Assembly: GCF_009733595.1 (NCBI RefSeq)
Contig: NZ_WOFH01000013.1
Location: forward strand, 124,001-188,000
Length of the DNA stretch: 64,000 bases
From: Actinomadura litoris
Lineage (GTDB): Bacteria; Actinomycetota; Actinomycetes; Streptosporangiales; Streptosporangiaceae
Reading direction: 5' to 3'
This document shows, in pieces, positions 1-8,514 of the stretch. The first letter of the stretch is position 1, and the number at the start of each line of letters is the position of its first letter. The notes below the pieces were generated by a model, which saw nothing but the letters and a program-made list of their open reading frames with translations, was not told where the DNA came from and did not search any database. The position numbers and the translations under genes are program-made.

Positions 1-1066
1 TGCGGCCGAGCTCGTCGGCCACGGCGGCGGTGGGCACGGGGTCGTCGCCGAGCCCGGCCATCGCGCGCATGTAGTCGCGCTCGGCCGGGGTCGCGCGCTC
101 GTAGCGGCTGCCGAAGAAGCCGACCGCCAGCTCGCTCTCGGCCTCCGGGGCCGCGACCTTGATGTCGTCGGCGGTGATCGGGGTGTCGGGCGCGACGTCC
201 CAGACGACCTTGGCGTAGGCCTGCACGAAGTAGGGGTAGCCGTCGGCGGCGCCGTACAGCGCGTCGAGGGCGTCCTCGGTGAAGGTGACCTCCTCGCGCT
301 CGGCCGGGGCCAGCAGCGCGACGTCGGCCGACTCGCGGTCGAGCCGGTCGATGCGGGCGTAGCGGAACAGCCGCTCGGAGTAGGACTTGCTCGCCGACAG
401 GACGGCCGGCAGGTGCGGCAGCCCCGCGCCGACCACGATCAGCGGGCCGCCGACCTGCGACAGCTCGTGGCAGGCGGCGCACAGCGCGGAGACGTCGTCG
501 GCGGGGATGTCCTGCATCTCGTCGACGAACAGGGCGATCCCGACGCCGACGTCGGTGGCGACGGACGCGGCGTCCACGAACAGCTCGGTGAGGTCGATCT
601 CCAGGTCGCCGGAGTCGGCCCGGCCGCGCGAGGCGGGGACGTCGATGCCCGGCTGCCAGCGGTGCACCCGGGCCTTCGACCTGCCCGACGGCTCGGGCCC
701 CGCCTGCGCGAACGCCTTCAGCACGCCGAGGAACCCCTCGATGCGGTCGGGCGCGCGGTGCCGGGGCGCGAGCTCGCGGACGGCCATGTGCAGCGCGGAG
801 GCGACCGGCCGCCGGATCGACTGGTCGGGCCGGGCCTCGATCTTGCCCGTCCCCCACAACCGCTGGATCGCCATCGACCGGAACGCGTTGAGCAGGACGG
901 TCTTGCCGACCCCGCGCAGCCCGGTGATGATCATGCTGCGCTCGGGCCGGCCGCGGGCCACCCGTTCGAGCACGACCTCGAACTGCTTCAGCTCGCGGTC
1001 GCGTCCGGCCAGCTCCGGGGGTCGCTGCCCGGCTCCGGGGGCGTAGGGATTGCGCACGGGGTCCAC
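1..1066 (-). CDS. AAA-type ATP-binding protein, 3' end beyond window
   Basis: About 355 residues are visible; the gene continues past the left edge. The Walker A motif GLRGVGKT lies near residue 49 and a Walker B motif (ALFVDE) near residues 177-182. The C-terminal part seen here looks like the lid and the start of a winged-helix region. The GTG start at 1066 is chosen because the N-terminus (NPYAPGAG, then PPELAGRD) is the usual one for this actinobacterial family of Orc1/Cdc6-like or STAND-like ATPases. The target is unknown. It stands alone here, transcribed away from the pirin gene's 3' end. The ATPase call is firm; the biological role is not. Confidence 0.8.
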   Translation of the reverse strand, partial: MDPVRNPYAPGAGQRPPELAGRDRELKQFEVVLERVARGRPERSMIITGLRGVGKTVLLNAFRSMAIQRLWGTGKIEARPDQSIRRPVASALHMAVRELAPRHRAPDRIEGFLGVLKAFAQAGPEPSGRSKARVHRWQPGIDVPASRGRADSGDLEIDLTELFVDAASVATDVGVGIALFVDEMQDIPADDVSALCAACHELSQVGGPLIVVGAGLPHLPAVLSASKSYSERLFRYARIDRLDRESADVALLAPAEREEVTFTEDALDALYGAADGYPYFVQAYAKVVWDVAPDTPITADDIKVAAPEAESELAVGFFGSRYERATPAERDYMRAMAGLGDDPVPTAAVADELGR

Positions 1067-1228
1067 GCTCTCGGACTCTATGAGGCGATATAGCTGCGGC
1101 CGTAGATTTGCGTAGAAACCGCTGCGGCGTGTCGCGTGCGGCTCCTGCCGCCGGCACCGCGCCGTGGCCACCGTCGCCACCATGCCGCCTCCCGGGCGAA
1201 CGCGCTGAGATCGAGCAAGTCGAATCTC

Positions 1229-1246
1229 TGTTCGACCATTCGAACA
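1229..1246. promoter_or_regulatory. 18-bp inverted repeat upstream of the ATPase gene
   Basis: TGTTCGA and TCGAACA arms flank a 4-bp spacer, a perfect 7-bp inverted repeat about 165 bp upstream of the ATPase start. The arms are in the opposite order to an actinobacterial LexA box. A weak 53-codon reading frame (1239 down to 1078) begins inside the repeat, but its later codons do not look like this genome's genes. It may be an operator for an unknown regulator. Confidence 0.3.
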
Positions 1247-1286
1247 CAGTAGCGCACGCCCGCCCGGTCCGTCAGCCGGACTCCGG

Positions 1287-2300
1287 TCACGGCGTGAGCG
1301 GCTCGTCCTCGGAGGAGCGGTGCGGGATCGCCTCGGCCGGGATCGTCCCCATCCGTCCGGCCTGGAAGTCCTCGAACGCCTGGACGATCTCCTCGCGGGT
1401 GTTCATGACGAACGGCCCGTAGCGGGCGATCGGCTCCCGGATGGGCAGGCCGCCGAGGACGAGGATCTCCCAGCCGTTCGCGCTCGCCTGCGGCTGCTCG
1501 GCGGCGGCGCGGACGACCAGCCCGTCCTCCGAGCCCTGGTGGTGGGAGCCCCCGAAGATCGCGAGCTGGCCCTCCTCCACCGGCGCCTCCTCGACACCGG
1601 CCGTGCCGCGCCCGGACAGGACGTACACCAGCGCGTTGAACTCGCGCGGCCACGGAAGCGTCAGGCGGCCGCCCGGGGCGACGGTCGCGTGCAGGTAGTT
1701 GATCGGCGTGTAGGTCACGCCAGGCCCGTCGAACCCCGCGAGCGAGCCCGCGATGATCCGGACGAGGGACGAGCCGTCGTCGGCCGCGAGCAGCCGGACG
1801 TCACGCGCCTTGATGTCCTGGTAGCGCGGCGGGACCCACTTCTGCGAGCGGGGCAGGTTGACCCACAGCTGGACGCCGTGGAACAGGCCGCCCTTGGCGA
1901 CGAGGTCCGGCGGCGGCTGCTCGATGTGCTGGATCCCGGACGCGGCGGTCATCCACTGCGTGGCGCCGTCGGCGATCAGGCCGCCGCCCCCGGTGGTGTC
2001 CTGGTGCTGGAACGCGCCGTCGATGATGTAGGTGACGGTCTCGAACCCCCGGTGCGGATGCCACGGGGTGCCCTTGGCCTCACCGGGCGCGTACTCGACG
2101 GCGCCCATGTGGTCCAGGAGCAGGAACGGGTCGGCGAGGGACAGGTCGATCCCCGGGAACGGGCGGCGGACCTGGAAGCCCTCCCCCTCCACGTGGCGCT
2201 TGGCGGTCACGACCTTGGCGACGCGGCGCCAGCCGGTGCCCTCCTCGGGGAGTCGGGGCAGGCGGGGCAGGGTCAGCGGGTCGGCCATCACGGCGGGCAT
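1287..2300 (-). CDS. Pirin family protein
   Basis: A 337-residue bicupin of the pirin family, slightly longer than typical. The N-terminal cupin carries HPHRGFE near residue 82 and a later HIE near residue 127, which supply the His/Glu metal ligands of pirins. The C-terminal cupin has a typical GRGTAG turn. Some bacterial pirins act as quercetin dioxygenases and others as redox-sensing regulators; the substrate here cannot be told. The ATG at 2300 has a good ribosome site (GGGAGG) seven bases upstream; reading on to 2483 would run through the upstream palindrome. It is divergent from a MarR gene and both promoters carry the same palindrome, so MarR control is likely. Confidence 0.88.
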   Translation of the reverse strand: MPAVMADPLTLPRLPRLPEEGTGWRRVAKVVTAKRHVEGEGFQVRRPFPGIDLSLADPFLLLDHMGAVEYAPGEAKGTPWHPHRGFETVTYIIDGAFQHQDTTGGGGLIADGATQWMTAASGIQHIEQPPPDLVAKGGLFHGVQLWVNLPRSQKWVPPRYQDIKARDVRLLAADDGSSLVRIIAGSLAGFDGPGVTYTPINYLHATVAPGGRLTLPWPREFNALVYVLSGRGTAGVEEAPVEEGQLAIFGGSHHQGSEDGLVVRAAAEQPQASANGWEILVLGGLPIREPIARYGPFVMNTREEIVQAFEDFQAGRMGTIPAEAIPHRSSEDEPLTP

Positions 2301-2380
2301 GGGGTGCCTCCCATCGGTTCCGTGCCGTCCTCTCGGGCGGCTCGACCGCTCCGGGGCGGAGCGTTCATCCGTCCCCAACC

Positions 2381-2398
2381 TAGTTGATGGTTCAACTA
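2381..2398. promoter_or_regulatory. Probable MarR operator, pirin side
   Basis: TAGTTGATGGTTCAACTA has 7-bp arms around a 4-bp centre. The AGTTGA/TCAACT half-sites and spacing match the palindrome beside marR (2470-2485). It sits about 80 bp upstream of the pirin ATG, where a promoter would be expected. Confidence 0.65.
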
Positions 2399-2469
2399 TT
2401 TCCGGAGCAGGGCGCCGGTTGCGGTAGCGTCGTCGGCACGGGGATCCCGCCACGATCCGTGAGCAAACT

Positions 2470-2485
2470 AGTTGAAGCTTCAACT
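2470..2485. promoter_or_regulatory. Probable MarR operator, marR side
   Basis: AGTTGAAGCTTCAACT is a perfect 16-bp palindrome. It lies 20 bp before the marR start codon, overlaps the likely -35 element, and shares half-sites with 2381-2398. The arrangement suggests autorepression together with control of the divergent pirin gene. Confidence 0.7.
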
Positions 2486-2498
2486 TTTATCGTATAGT
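2472..2498 (+). promoter_or_regulatory. Candidate leaderless promoter of marR
   Basis: A TATAGT -10 element (2493-2498) follows TTGAAG (2472-2477) with a short 15-bp spacer. The predicted transcript start falls at or next to the ATG at 2506, and no ribosome site precedes that ATG. A leaderless mRNA, common in actinobacteria, fits both facts. Confidence 0.45.
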
Positions 2499-2505
2499 GG
2501 ACCCC

Positions 2506-2967
2506 ATGAGCGAACCACGCTGGCTCGATGCCACCCAGCAGCGCGATTGGCGGGCCTACGTGGACGGCAGCGTCCGGCTCACCGAGATCATGGACCGCGA
2601 CCTCAAGGCCAAGCACGGGCTGTCGGTCTCCGAGTACGAGATCCTCGTCCGGCTGTCGGAGGCCCCCGAGCGGCGGCTGCGGATGGCCGAACTCGCCGCC
2701 AACGCCAGCCAGTCGCGCAGCCGGCTCTCCCACACCTGCTCGCGGCTGGAGTCCAAGGGCCTGGTCAGGCGCGACAGCTGCCCGAGCGACAAGCGCGGCG
2801 TCATCGCCGTGCTGACGGCCGAGGGCTTCGCGGCCCTCGAACGGGCCGCGCGCGACCACGTGGAGACCGTCCGGAACCACTTCATCGACGTGATCGAGCC
2901 GGACGACCTGGAGGCCATCGGGCGCGCGTTCACCGCCGTCCTGAAGAAGATGACCGGCGGCGCCTGA
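2506..2967 (+). CDS. MarR family transcriptional regulator
   Basis: A 153-residue winged-helix protein of ordinary MarR length. The N-terminal helix is followed by the helix-turn-helix around residues 58-80 (RMAELAANASQSRSRLSHT) and a basic wing (DKRGV) near residue 95. The ATG at 2506 is preferred over the GTG three codons earlier because it fits the predicted leaderless start. It is divergent from pirin with a shared operator design, so the ligand is probably something pirin acts on or responds to. The family call is secure. Confidence 0.88.
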   Translation: MSEPRWLDATQQRDWRAYVDGSVRLTEIMDRDLKAKHGLSVSEYEILVRLSEAPERRLRMAELAANASQSRSRLSHTCSRLESKGLVRRDSCPSDKRGVIAVLTAEGFAALERAARDHVETVRNHFIDVIEPDDLEAIGRAFTAVLKKMTGGA

Positions 2968-2972
2968 CCGCC

Positions 2973-3014
2973 GCGACGATCACAGCGCGAGGATCACAGC
3001 GCGACGATCACAGC
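2973..3014. repeat. Three tandem 14-bp units carrying a stop codon
   Basis: GCGACGATCACAGC occurs three times head to tail (the middle unit has one change). The third unit contains the stop codon (TGA on the minus strand) of the membrane-protein gene ending at 3008, so that stop is repeated in all three minus-strand frames. Confidence 0.8.
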
Positions 3015-3436
3015 GGGACGCTGAGGCCGGTCAGGAAGCCGACCGAGACCAGCGTCAGGAACACCCACGCGATCATCATCCCGAGCCCGAACGCGCGCCA
3101 CCGCCCGCCGACCTTCACCACCAGCAGCCCGCCGAGCCCGAACGCGAGGACGAGCAGCGTCACGAACTGCGGCGCGAGGCTCTGCCGACGGCTCATCATC
3201 AGCGGCGCCCACATCATCAGCGCGTCCACGAACGTGAAGATGCCGAAACCCGCCGCCAGCGCGCCGACGTCGCGGCCGACGAACTCCCGGGTGCGCTCCG
3301 CGAGGTCCTGCGCCCGCTCGGAACTCAGCCGCAGGCGCGGCTGCCCCTGCGCCGCCTGCTCGACCTCCACGCTGTGCGCCACGGCGAAGATGTCGTCTTC
3401 GAGGCTCGGGAGGTCGCTCCCGTCCGAATCCGCCAT
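3008..3436 (-). CDS. Small membrane protein, 2TM-like
   Basis: 142 residues. An acidic N-terminus and an amphipathic stretch (to about residue 65) are followed by three hydrophobic segments at roughly 62-80, 92-110 and 118-138. The layout recalls 2TM-domain or DUF-type actinobacterial proteins of unknown role. The ATG at 3436 has GGGGAG at the correct distance. The gene converges on marR and ends in the 14-bp repeats. No function is assigned. Confidence 0.7.
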   Translation of the reverse strand: MADSDGSDLPSLEDDIFAVAHSVEVEQAAQGQPRLRLSSERAQDLAERTREFVGRDVGALAAGFGIFTFVDALMMWAPLMMSRRQSLAPQFVTLLVLAFGLGGLLVVKVGGRWRAFGLGMMIAWVFLTLVSVGFLTGLSVPL

Positions 3437-3600
3437 GCCCGCTCCCCTAGGCCGGTGGTCGTCGCCGGATGACATGCCCGGCGTACGGACGAGTTCACGG
3501 CGCGTCCGCCCCGGCCCCGTCTCGGCGGAAACGCCCTCCCTCGAACGGTAGCGAATCAAGGGTCCGACGCGAAGGGCACCCGACGTGCGATCCTGCGAAC

Positions 3601-4335
3601 ATGCCAGGCAGAGGGCCCCTTCGCAGCATCGCGTTCGCCGCCGTGTTCCTGACCGCGTCGTCCGCCGCGACCGGTTGCGGACGGGGATCGGACGAGTCCC
3701 ACGAGAGCGGGTCGCCGAGCCCGTCCAGCCCACCGGGGACGGCGGCCTCCCCGTCCCCGACCCCGACCGCGTTCAGCGCGCGGGTCAAGCGGGTCACGGC
3801 CCGCGACCTGAAGTACTCCTGGCGCAAGGGCTGCCCGGTCGCCCCGTCCGGGTTGCGGATGATCGAGATGACCTATTGGGGCATGGACCGCAAACCCCAT
3901 CCGGACGGGAGGCTCGTCGTCAACGCCAAGGCGTCGGGCGACCTCGTCAAGGTGTTCAGGAAGCTGTACGGCATGCGCTACCCGATCAGGCGGATGGAGC
4001 CCGTCGACGTCTACAAGGGCAGCGACTTCGACTCGATCGAGGCGGGCAACACCTCGGCGTTCAACTGCCGCAACGCGACCGGCTCGACCTCGTTCTCCCA
4101 GCACGCCTACGGCCTCGCCGTCGACCTCAACACCTGCGAGAACCCCTACGTCTACGCCGACGGGCACGTCGCGCACAAGGACTGCCGCAAGTACCGGAAC
4201 CGCAAGAACGACGACCCGGGCGTCATCCACGCGGGCGACAGGGTCGTCAAGGCGTTCGCGTCGATCGGCTGGGGCTGGGGCGGCGAGTGGAGCGGCGCCA
4301 AGGACTACCAGCACTTCTCCAGCTCGGGCCGCTGA
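3601..4335 (+). CDS. M15-family D-Ala-D-Ala carboxypeptidase-like lipoprotein
   Basis: 244 residues. A signal peptide ends in a lipobox (SAATGC, Cys near residue 23), followed by a Ser/Pro/Thr-rich linker to about residue 58. The peptidase part has the M15 zinc signature: SQHAYGLAVDLN (His and Asp ligands, near residue 165) and, near the C-terminus, GEW then DYQHF, supplying the catalytic Glu and third His. It probably trims cell-wall peptides outside the membrane. The start ATG at 3601 gives the clean signal peptide. The 3' end carries a tandem repeat that includes the stop codon. Confidence 0.82.
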   Translation: MPGRGPLRSIAFAAVFLTASSAATGCGRGSDESHESGSPSPSSPPGTAASPSPTPTAFSARVKRVTARDLKYSWRKGCPVAPSGLRMIEMTYWGMDRKPHPDGRLVVNAKASGDLVKVFRKLYGMRYPIRRMEPVDVYKGSDFDSIEAGNTSAFNCRNATGSTSFSQHAYGLAVDLNTCENPYVYADGHVAHKDCRKYRNRKNDDPGVIHAGDRVVKAFASIGWGWGGEWSGAKDYQHFSSSGR

Positions 4336-4363
4336 GGGTCCGCTGAGGGGTCCGCTGAGGGGT
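4329..4363. repeat. Three tandem CCGCTGAGGGGT units at a gene end
   Basis: Units of 11, 12 and 12 bp. The first contains the TGA stop of the M15 peptidase gene and the last touches the stop codon of the convergent small gene (4363). It resembles the stop-containing repeats at 2973, 9045 and 49511. Confidence 0.75.
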
Positions 4364-4530
4364 CACAGCATCAGCAGGGCGGCCACGGCGATCGCGACGA
4401 CGGCCACCACGGCGACGGCCCCGATGATGAGGCCCATGTTCGGGCCCGAGGACTTCTCGGCCTGGCCCCGGTTCTGGAAGTTCTGGAACTGGTGGGTGGT
4501 ACCGGCCGGATCGTTCGGTGTCTGCGCCAT
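4363..4530 (-). CDS. Small single-pass membrane protein, 55 residues
   Basis: MAQTPNDPAG opens a polar Gln/Asn-rich N-terminal half; residues 31-55 form one strongly hydrophobic helix made mostly of Ala, Val, Ile and Leu. No family is recognised. Third-position GC is high, which supports coding, but no clear ribosome site precedes the ATG. It lies just downstream of a tRNA gene on the same strand. Confidence 0.55.
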   Translation of the reverse strand: MAQTPNDPAGTTHQFQNFQNRGQAEKSSGPNMGLIIGAVAVVAVVAIAVAALLML

Positions 4531-4611
4531 GCCGAAGAGGGTAACGGACGACTCCGTACGGATTCGTGGCGATTCGTCCGACCGGCACGTCACGGGCGGC
4601 GATCCGTTCGG

Positions 4612-4700
4612 CGGAGAGTGTGGGATTCGAACCCACGAGGACTGTCCCCAGCCCTGGGCGCTTTCAAGGCGCCTGCACTAGTCCACTATGCGAACTCTCC
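4612..4700 (-). tRNA. tRNA-Ser(UGA)
   Basis: The minus strand folds into a class II tRNA: acceptor GGAGAGT/ACTCTCC, anticodon stem GGCGC/GCGCC with loop CTTGAAA (anticodon TGA), a long variable arm and a T arm with GTTCGAATC. The 3' CCA is not encoded. About 89 bases including the discriminator G. Confidence 0.95.
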
Positions 4701-4782
4701 AGGTGACCACCGCCCACGATAGCGGTCCCCGACACCCGCCATCGACCGCATAACGGGTGTTCATACGAGGTGTGACGCAGGG

Positions 4783-5163
4783 TCAGGCGTCCCCGGCCGG
4801 GACGGCGTAGCCGGGGATCGACGGCCAGCGGACGGTCATGACCACCGACTCCTCCTCGGCGTGCCAGGAGTGGTCGACGCCGCGTCCCCACACGACGTAG
4901 TCGCCCTGCTCGCTGAGCACGACGTCGCGGCCTGGGAACCGCATCCGGAACCGTCCGCTGATCAGGACGAGCAGCGCGGTGCGCTTCTCACCGCTCGTCC
5001 AGCGGGCGCGGGCCTCGCCCTTCGGGTGCACGCCCCACTTGACCTCGACCTCGTCGCTGTTGCGCGGGTCGCCGGACGGCTTGAAGTGCCCGAGCAGCCA
5101 GCCCCGGTCGGCGGCCGCGTCGACGGCCGCCCTGCCCACGTACACGCCGTCCTCGTCCGCCAC
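4783..5163 (-). CDS. Cupin-fold protein of unknown function
   Basis: 126 residues with an even beta-strand pattern and the cupin-like turns WGVHPKGE, ISGRFRMRFPG and VDHSWHAEE. The His residues near 46 and 99-102 could bind metal. Close relatives in actinobacteria are small single-domain cupins, some misannotated as signal peptidase. It sits 27 bp downstream of the MinD/ParA-like gene on the same strand and may be cotranscribed with it. Substrate unknown. Confidence 0.7.
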   Translation of the reverse strand: MADEDGVYVGRAAVDAAADRGWLLGHFKPSGDPRNSDEVEVKWGVHPKGEARARWTSGEKRTALLVLISGRFRMRFPGRDVVLSEQGDYVVWGRGVDHSWHAEEESVVMTVRWPSIPGYAVPAGDA

Positions 5164-5190
5164 GGGCGTGACTCTAGCGCCCGCCGCCCC

Positions 5191-7389
5191 TCACCGCTCG
5201 GGACGCGGGAACGCGAACCCGTCGCCGACCACGGCCGCCAGGTTCAGGTACGCCTCGCGCGTCGCGGGGGCGAGCTGCTCCAGCTCCACCTCGGCGCCCT
5301 CCTCCAGGTGGTCGTCGTAGGGGATCCGGACGACCGCGCGGCAGCGGCTCTCGAAGTGGGCCTGGAGCTTGTCCAGGTCGACCTGGCTGCGCGTCCTGTT
5401 GCGGACCATCGACAGCACCACCACGCCGTTGCGGACGAGGTGGCCGTGATCGTGCGCCTCCAGCCAGTCGAGCGTCGCGCTGGCGGACCGCGCGCCGTCC
5501 ACCGACGGGGAGCTGACGAGGACGAGCTGGTCGGCCAGGCTGAGCACGCCCGCCATCGCCGAGTGCAGCAGGCCCGTCCCGCAGTCGGTGATGCAGATCG
5601 AGTAGTACTGCTCCAGGACCACGGCGACCGCGGCGTAGTCCTCGGCGCTGAACGCCTCGCTGACCGCCGGGTCGCGGTCGGAGGCGAGCACCTCCAGCCG
5701 CGCGATGTTCTGCGAGGTGAAGTTCCGCACGTCGGCGTAGCGGGTGATCTTGTCGCGGTTGTTCAGCAGGTCCCGGACGGTCGCGGCCGTCTCCAGCTTC
5801 ACCTTGTCCGACAGCGTGCCGCGGTCGGGGTTGGCGTCCACGGCGATGACGCGGTCGCCCCGGTAGGTGCCGAGCATCGAGCCGAGCCCGGTCGTCGTGG
5901 TGGTCTTGCCCACGCCGCCCTTCAGCGACATGACCGCGACCCGGTGGTGGCCGCCGGCGACGGTCGTCCGCGCGCGGGCGACGAGGTCCTTGCGGCGCAG
6001 GTCGCCCTGGGACTCGCCCGGGTGGATGCCGCCCGCCGTCGCCTTGTAGACGGCCCGCCGCCAGCCCGAGGACGGCGCGATCCGCCGCTCGCCCAGGAGG
6101 TTCTCGGAGCTGAGGCTCTCCGCGTCCTGCGGGCCCTGTTGCTGCTGCTGTTGTTGCTGTGCCGGGTAGCCCTGCTGCGGCGGGGCGGGCATCTGCTGGT
6201 ACGCGCCGTGCGGGCCCTGCGGAGGCGGCCCCGGGGGTTGGCCCTGAGGCGGGCCCTGCGGCGGCCCGTAGGCGTAACCCTGCTGCCCCTGGGGGTAGGG
6301 CTGCCCGGTGTTGGGGTCGTAGGCGTAAGCCTGCTGCCCCTGCTGCCCCATCGCGTTCGGGTCGGGCGCGTAGGGCTGGCCCGTGTTCGGGTCGACCGTG
6401 GGGTAGTTCGGCGGGAGAGGCGCGTTGGGGCCCTGCGGGTACGGCTGCCCGGCGTTGGGATCCACCTGCGGAAACTGCGGCGGGACGCTTGCGCTCGGAT
6501 CCTGCTGGTACGGCTGGCTCGCATGCGGATCCTGCTGGAACTGCGGGGGAACACCCGCGTTCGGGTCCGGCGGGTACGGCTGGCCCATGGTGGGGTCGGC
6601 CGGCGGGAACTGCGGCGGGGCGCCCATGGACGGGTCGGCGTAGGGCCGGCCGGTGTTCGGGTCGACCGGCGGGTGGCCCGGGGGGTGGTTCGGGGGTTGG
6701 TTCGGCGGGCCGGGAGCGTTCGGGTCGGGGGCGAACTGCTGCTGCCCGGCGGCCGGGTCCATCTGCGGGTACTGCGGCGGGACGGGGGCGTTCGGGTCCG
6801 GGACGACGAACTGGTCGGACCGGTAGGGCGGGAGCTGGTCCAGCGGGGGCGCGCCCTCGCCGGGCGCGTCGGCGGGCGGCGGCGGCGCGACCTCCCACGG
6901 CGGCCGAGGCTGGATCGAGGGGTCACCGGGAGGCGGCGGCCCCTGGAATCCGGCGGGCGGTGGGGGGAGCATGCTCGGGTCGAAGGGCTGCGGCGCGGGC
7001 CCGCCCTCGAAGGGCGGCCCGCCCTCGAAAGGCGGCCCGTCCTCGAAGGGCGGGGGCGCCGGGACGCCGGGGAACGCCGGCGGCATGGCCTGCTCGGGAG
7101 TGGGCGCGCCCAGCGGCGGCGGACCCTCCGGCGGCGGCCCCTGCGGCGGGCCGAAGCTCTCGGGAGGCCCCTGGAAGGGCGGCGGGGCGGCGAGCCACGG
7201 GTTGTCGTGCTCGGCGGGCTCGGCGGGCGGGTCCGCGACGGTCTCGCTTTCAGTGGCGGACGGGGCGGCGGGCGGGGCGGCGGGCGGAGTCGCGGGCGGT
7301 TCGGCCTGGCCGGGCGGGTCGTCGCTCATCGCGTCCAGCGAGGCCAGCCGCTCCTCCAGGGAACGCCCGTCGTGCTCGTTCCTTGCCAC
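5191..7389 (-). CDS. MinD/ParA-like ATPase with long Pro/Gln-rich N-terminal region
   Basis: 732 residues. The first ~435 are low-complexity: acidic and proline-rich, then repeats built on DPNxGQPY / PPQFP, then a run of glutamines. The C-terminal ~290 residues form a deviant-Walker ATPase: SLKGGVGKTTTTTG (P-loop), VIAVDANPDRGTL (switch I/Walker A' Asp) and a later ITDCGTGLLH. This arrangement resembles ESX-linked EspI proteins and SCO5717-type MinD-like proteins of actinomycetes; no ESX genes are in view. The GTG at 7389 is preferred (GGGAG five bases upstream); an ATG at 7410 would add seven residues but lacks a ribosome site. Confidence 0.82.
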   Translation of the reverse strand: MARNEHDGRSLEERLASLDAMSDDPPGQAEPPATPPAAPPAAPSATESETVADPPAEPAEHDNPWLAAPPPFQGPPESFGPPQGPPPEGPPPLGAPTPEQAMPPAFPGVPAPPPFEDGPPFEGGPPFEGGPAPQPFDPSMLPPPPAGFQGPPPPGDPSIQPRPPWEVAPPPPADAPGEGAPPLDQLPPYRSDQFVVPDPNAPVPPQYPQMDPAAGQQQFAPDPNAPGPPNQPPNHPPGHPPVDPNTGRPYADPSMGAPPQFPPADPTMGQPYPPDPNAGVPPQFQQDPHASQPYQQDPSASVPPQFPQVDPNAGQPYPQGPNAPLPPNYPTVDPNTGQPYAPDPNAMGQQGQQAYAYDPNTGQPYPQGQQGYAYGPPQGPPQGQPPGPPPQGPHGAYQQMPAPPQQGYPAQQQQQQQQGPQDAESLSSENLLGERRIAPSSGWRRAVYKATAGGIHPGESQGDLRRKDLVARARTTVAGGHHRVAVMSLKGGVGKTTTTTGLGSMLGTYRGDRVIAVDANPDRGTLSDKVKLETAATVRDLLNNRDKITRYADVRNFTSQNIARLEVLASDRDPAVSEAFSAEDYAAVAVVLEQYYSICITDCGTGLLHSAMAGVLSLADQLVLVSSPSVDGARSASATLDWLEAHDHGHLVRNGVVVLSMVRNRTRSQVDLDKLQAHFESRCRAVVRIPYDDHLEEGAEVELEQLAPATREAYLNLAAVVGDGFAFPRPER

Positions 7390-7545
7390 CGTTTCTCCCT
7401 CGGCACTCATCGACGATCACTTGCGGAGCAGGTAGGCAAAACGGCCCCTTTGCAGCTTACCGGTGCGCCAATACCACGCATCCCTCGCGTAGATCCACAT
7501 TGCCCAGAGAACGGGCACGGACGGCACGGCCGGTAGCGTGCACGT

Positions 7546-8502
7546 ATGCGTGCGATCGTGATCCGCGAGCCGGGGGACCCCGAGGTCCTGGAGTGGACGG
7601 ACGTCCCTGACCCGGCGCCGAAACCAGGCGAGGTGCTGATCGAGGTGGCGGCGAGCGCCGTCAACCGCGCCGATGTCATGCAGCGCAAGGGCTTCTATCC
7701 CCCGCCGGAGGGCGCCCCGCCCTATCCGGGCCTTGAGGTGTCCGGACGGATCGCCGAGGTCGGCCTCGGCGTGACGGACTGGCGGGCCGGGGACGAGGTG
7801 TGCGCGCTGCTGTCCGGGGGAGGGTACGCCGAACGGGTGGCCGTGCCCGCCTCGCAGGTGCTCCCGGTGCCGCGCGGGGTGGGCCTCGTCGAGGCCGCCG
7901 GGCTGCCGGAGGTGGCGTGCACGGTGTGGTCGAACGTCTTCATGCTCGGCGGGCTGTCGGCCGGGGAGCGGCTCCTCGTGCACGGCGGCGGCAGCGGGAT
8001 CGGCACGCTGGCGATCCAGGCCGCCAAGGCGCGCGGCGCGCACGTGACGTGCACGGTCGGCAGCGCGGAGAAGGCGGAGCGCTGCCTGGAACTCGGCGCG
8101 GACGTCGTCGTTAACTACCGCGAGGACGACTTCGTCGAGAGCGGGCCCTTCGATGTGATCCTGGACCTGATCGGCGCCAAGTACCTCGCCCGGAACGTGG
8201 AGGCCCTCGCCACCGGCGGACGGCTGATGGTCATCGGCCTCCAGGGCGGCGCGCGGGCGGAGCTGGACCTCGGGAGGCTGCTGACCAAGCGGGCCCTCGT
8301 CCACGCGACCAGCCTGCGGGCGCGTCCGGCGGAGGAGAAGGCTGAGATCGTGGCCGCGGTCCGGGCGCATCTGTGGCCGCTGCTGGAGGCGGGCGACGTG
8401 CGTCCGGTGATCGACCGGGAGGTGCCGATGGCGGACGCGGCGCACGCGCACACGCTGCTCGAACGCAGCGGACATGTCGGCAAGATCCTGCTGACCGTGT
8501 GA
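7546..8502 (+). CDS. NAD(P)H:quinone oxidoreductase, PIG3-type MDR family
   Basis: 318 residues, the usual length for zinc-free medium-chain reductases. The N-terminal GroES-like domain has SAVNRADVMQR, typical of PIG3/QOR proteins. The NADPH-binding Rossmann fold has HGGGSGIGTLAIQ near residue 145. No zinc-binding cysteine set is present. It probably reduces quinones or enones in the cytoplasm. The bpa gene follows 12 bp later, so the two are likely one transcript. Confidence 0.9.
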   Translation: MRAIVIREPGDPEVLEWTDVPDPAPKPGEVLIEVAASAVNRADVMQRKGFYPPPEGAPPYPGLEVSGRIAEVGLGVTDWRAGDEVCALLSGGGYAERVAVPASQVLPVPRGVGLVEAAGLPEVACTVWSNVFMLGGLSAGERLLVHGGGSGIGTLAIQAAKARGAHVTCTVGSAEKAERCLELGADVVVNYREDDFVESGPFDVILDLIGAKYLARNVEALATGGRLMVIGLQGGARAELDLGRLLTKRALVHATSLRARPAEEKAEIVAAVRAHLWPLLEAGDVRPVIDREVPMADAAHAHTLLERSGHVGKILLTV

Positions 8503-8514
8503 GGATGAGGGGAT

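Noticed and set aside
1229..1246. LexA/SOS box
   Set aside because: The arms are TGTTCGA-N4-TCGAACA, the reverse of the actinobacterial LexA arrangement (GAAC-N4-GTTC).
1287..2483. Pirin starting at 2483
   Set aside because: That start would translate through both the promoter and the palindromes; the ATG at 2300 has the ribosome site.
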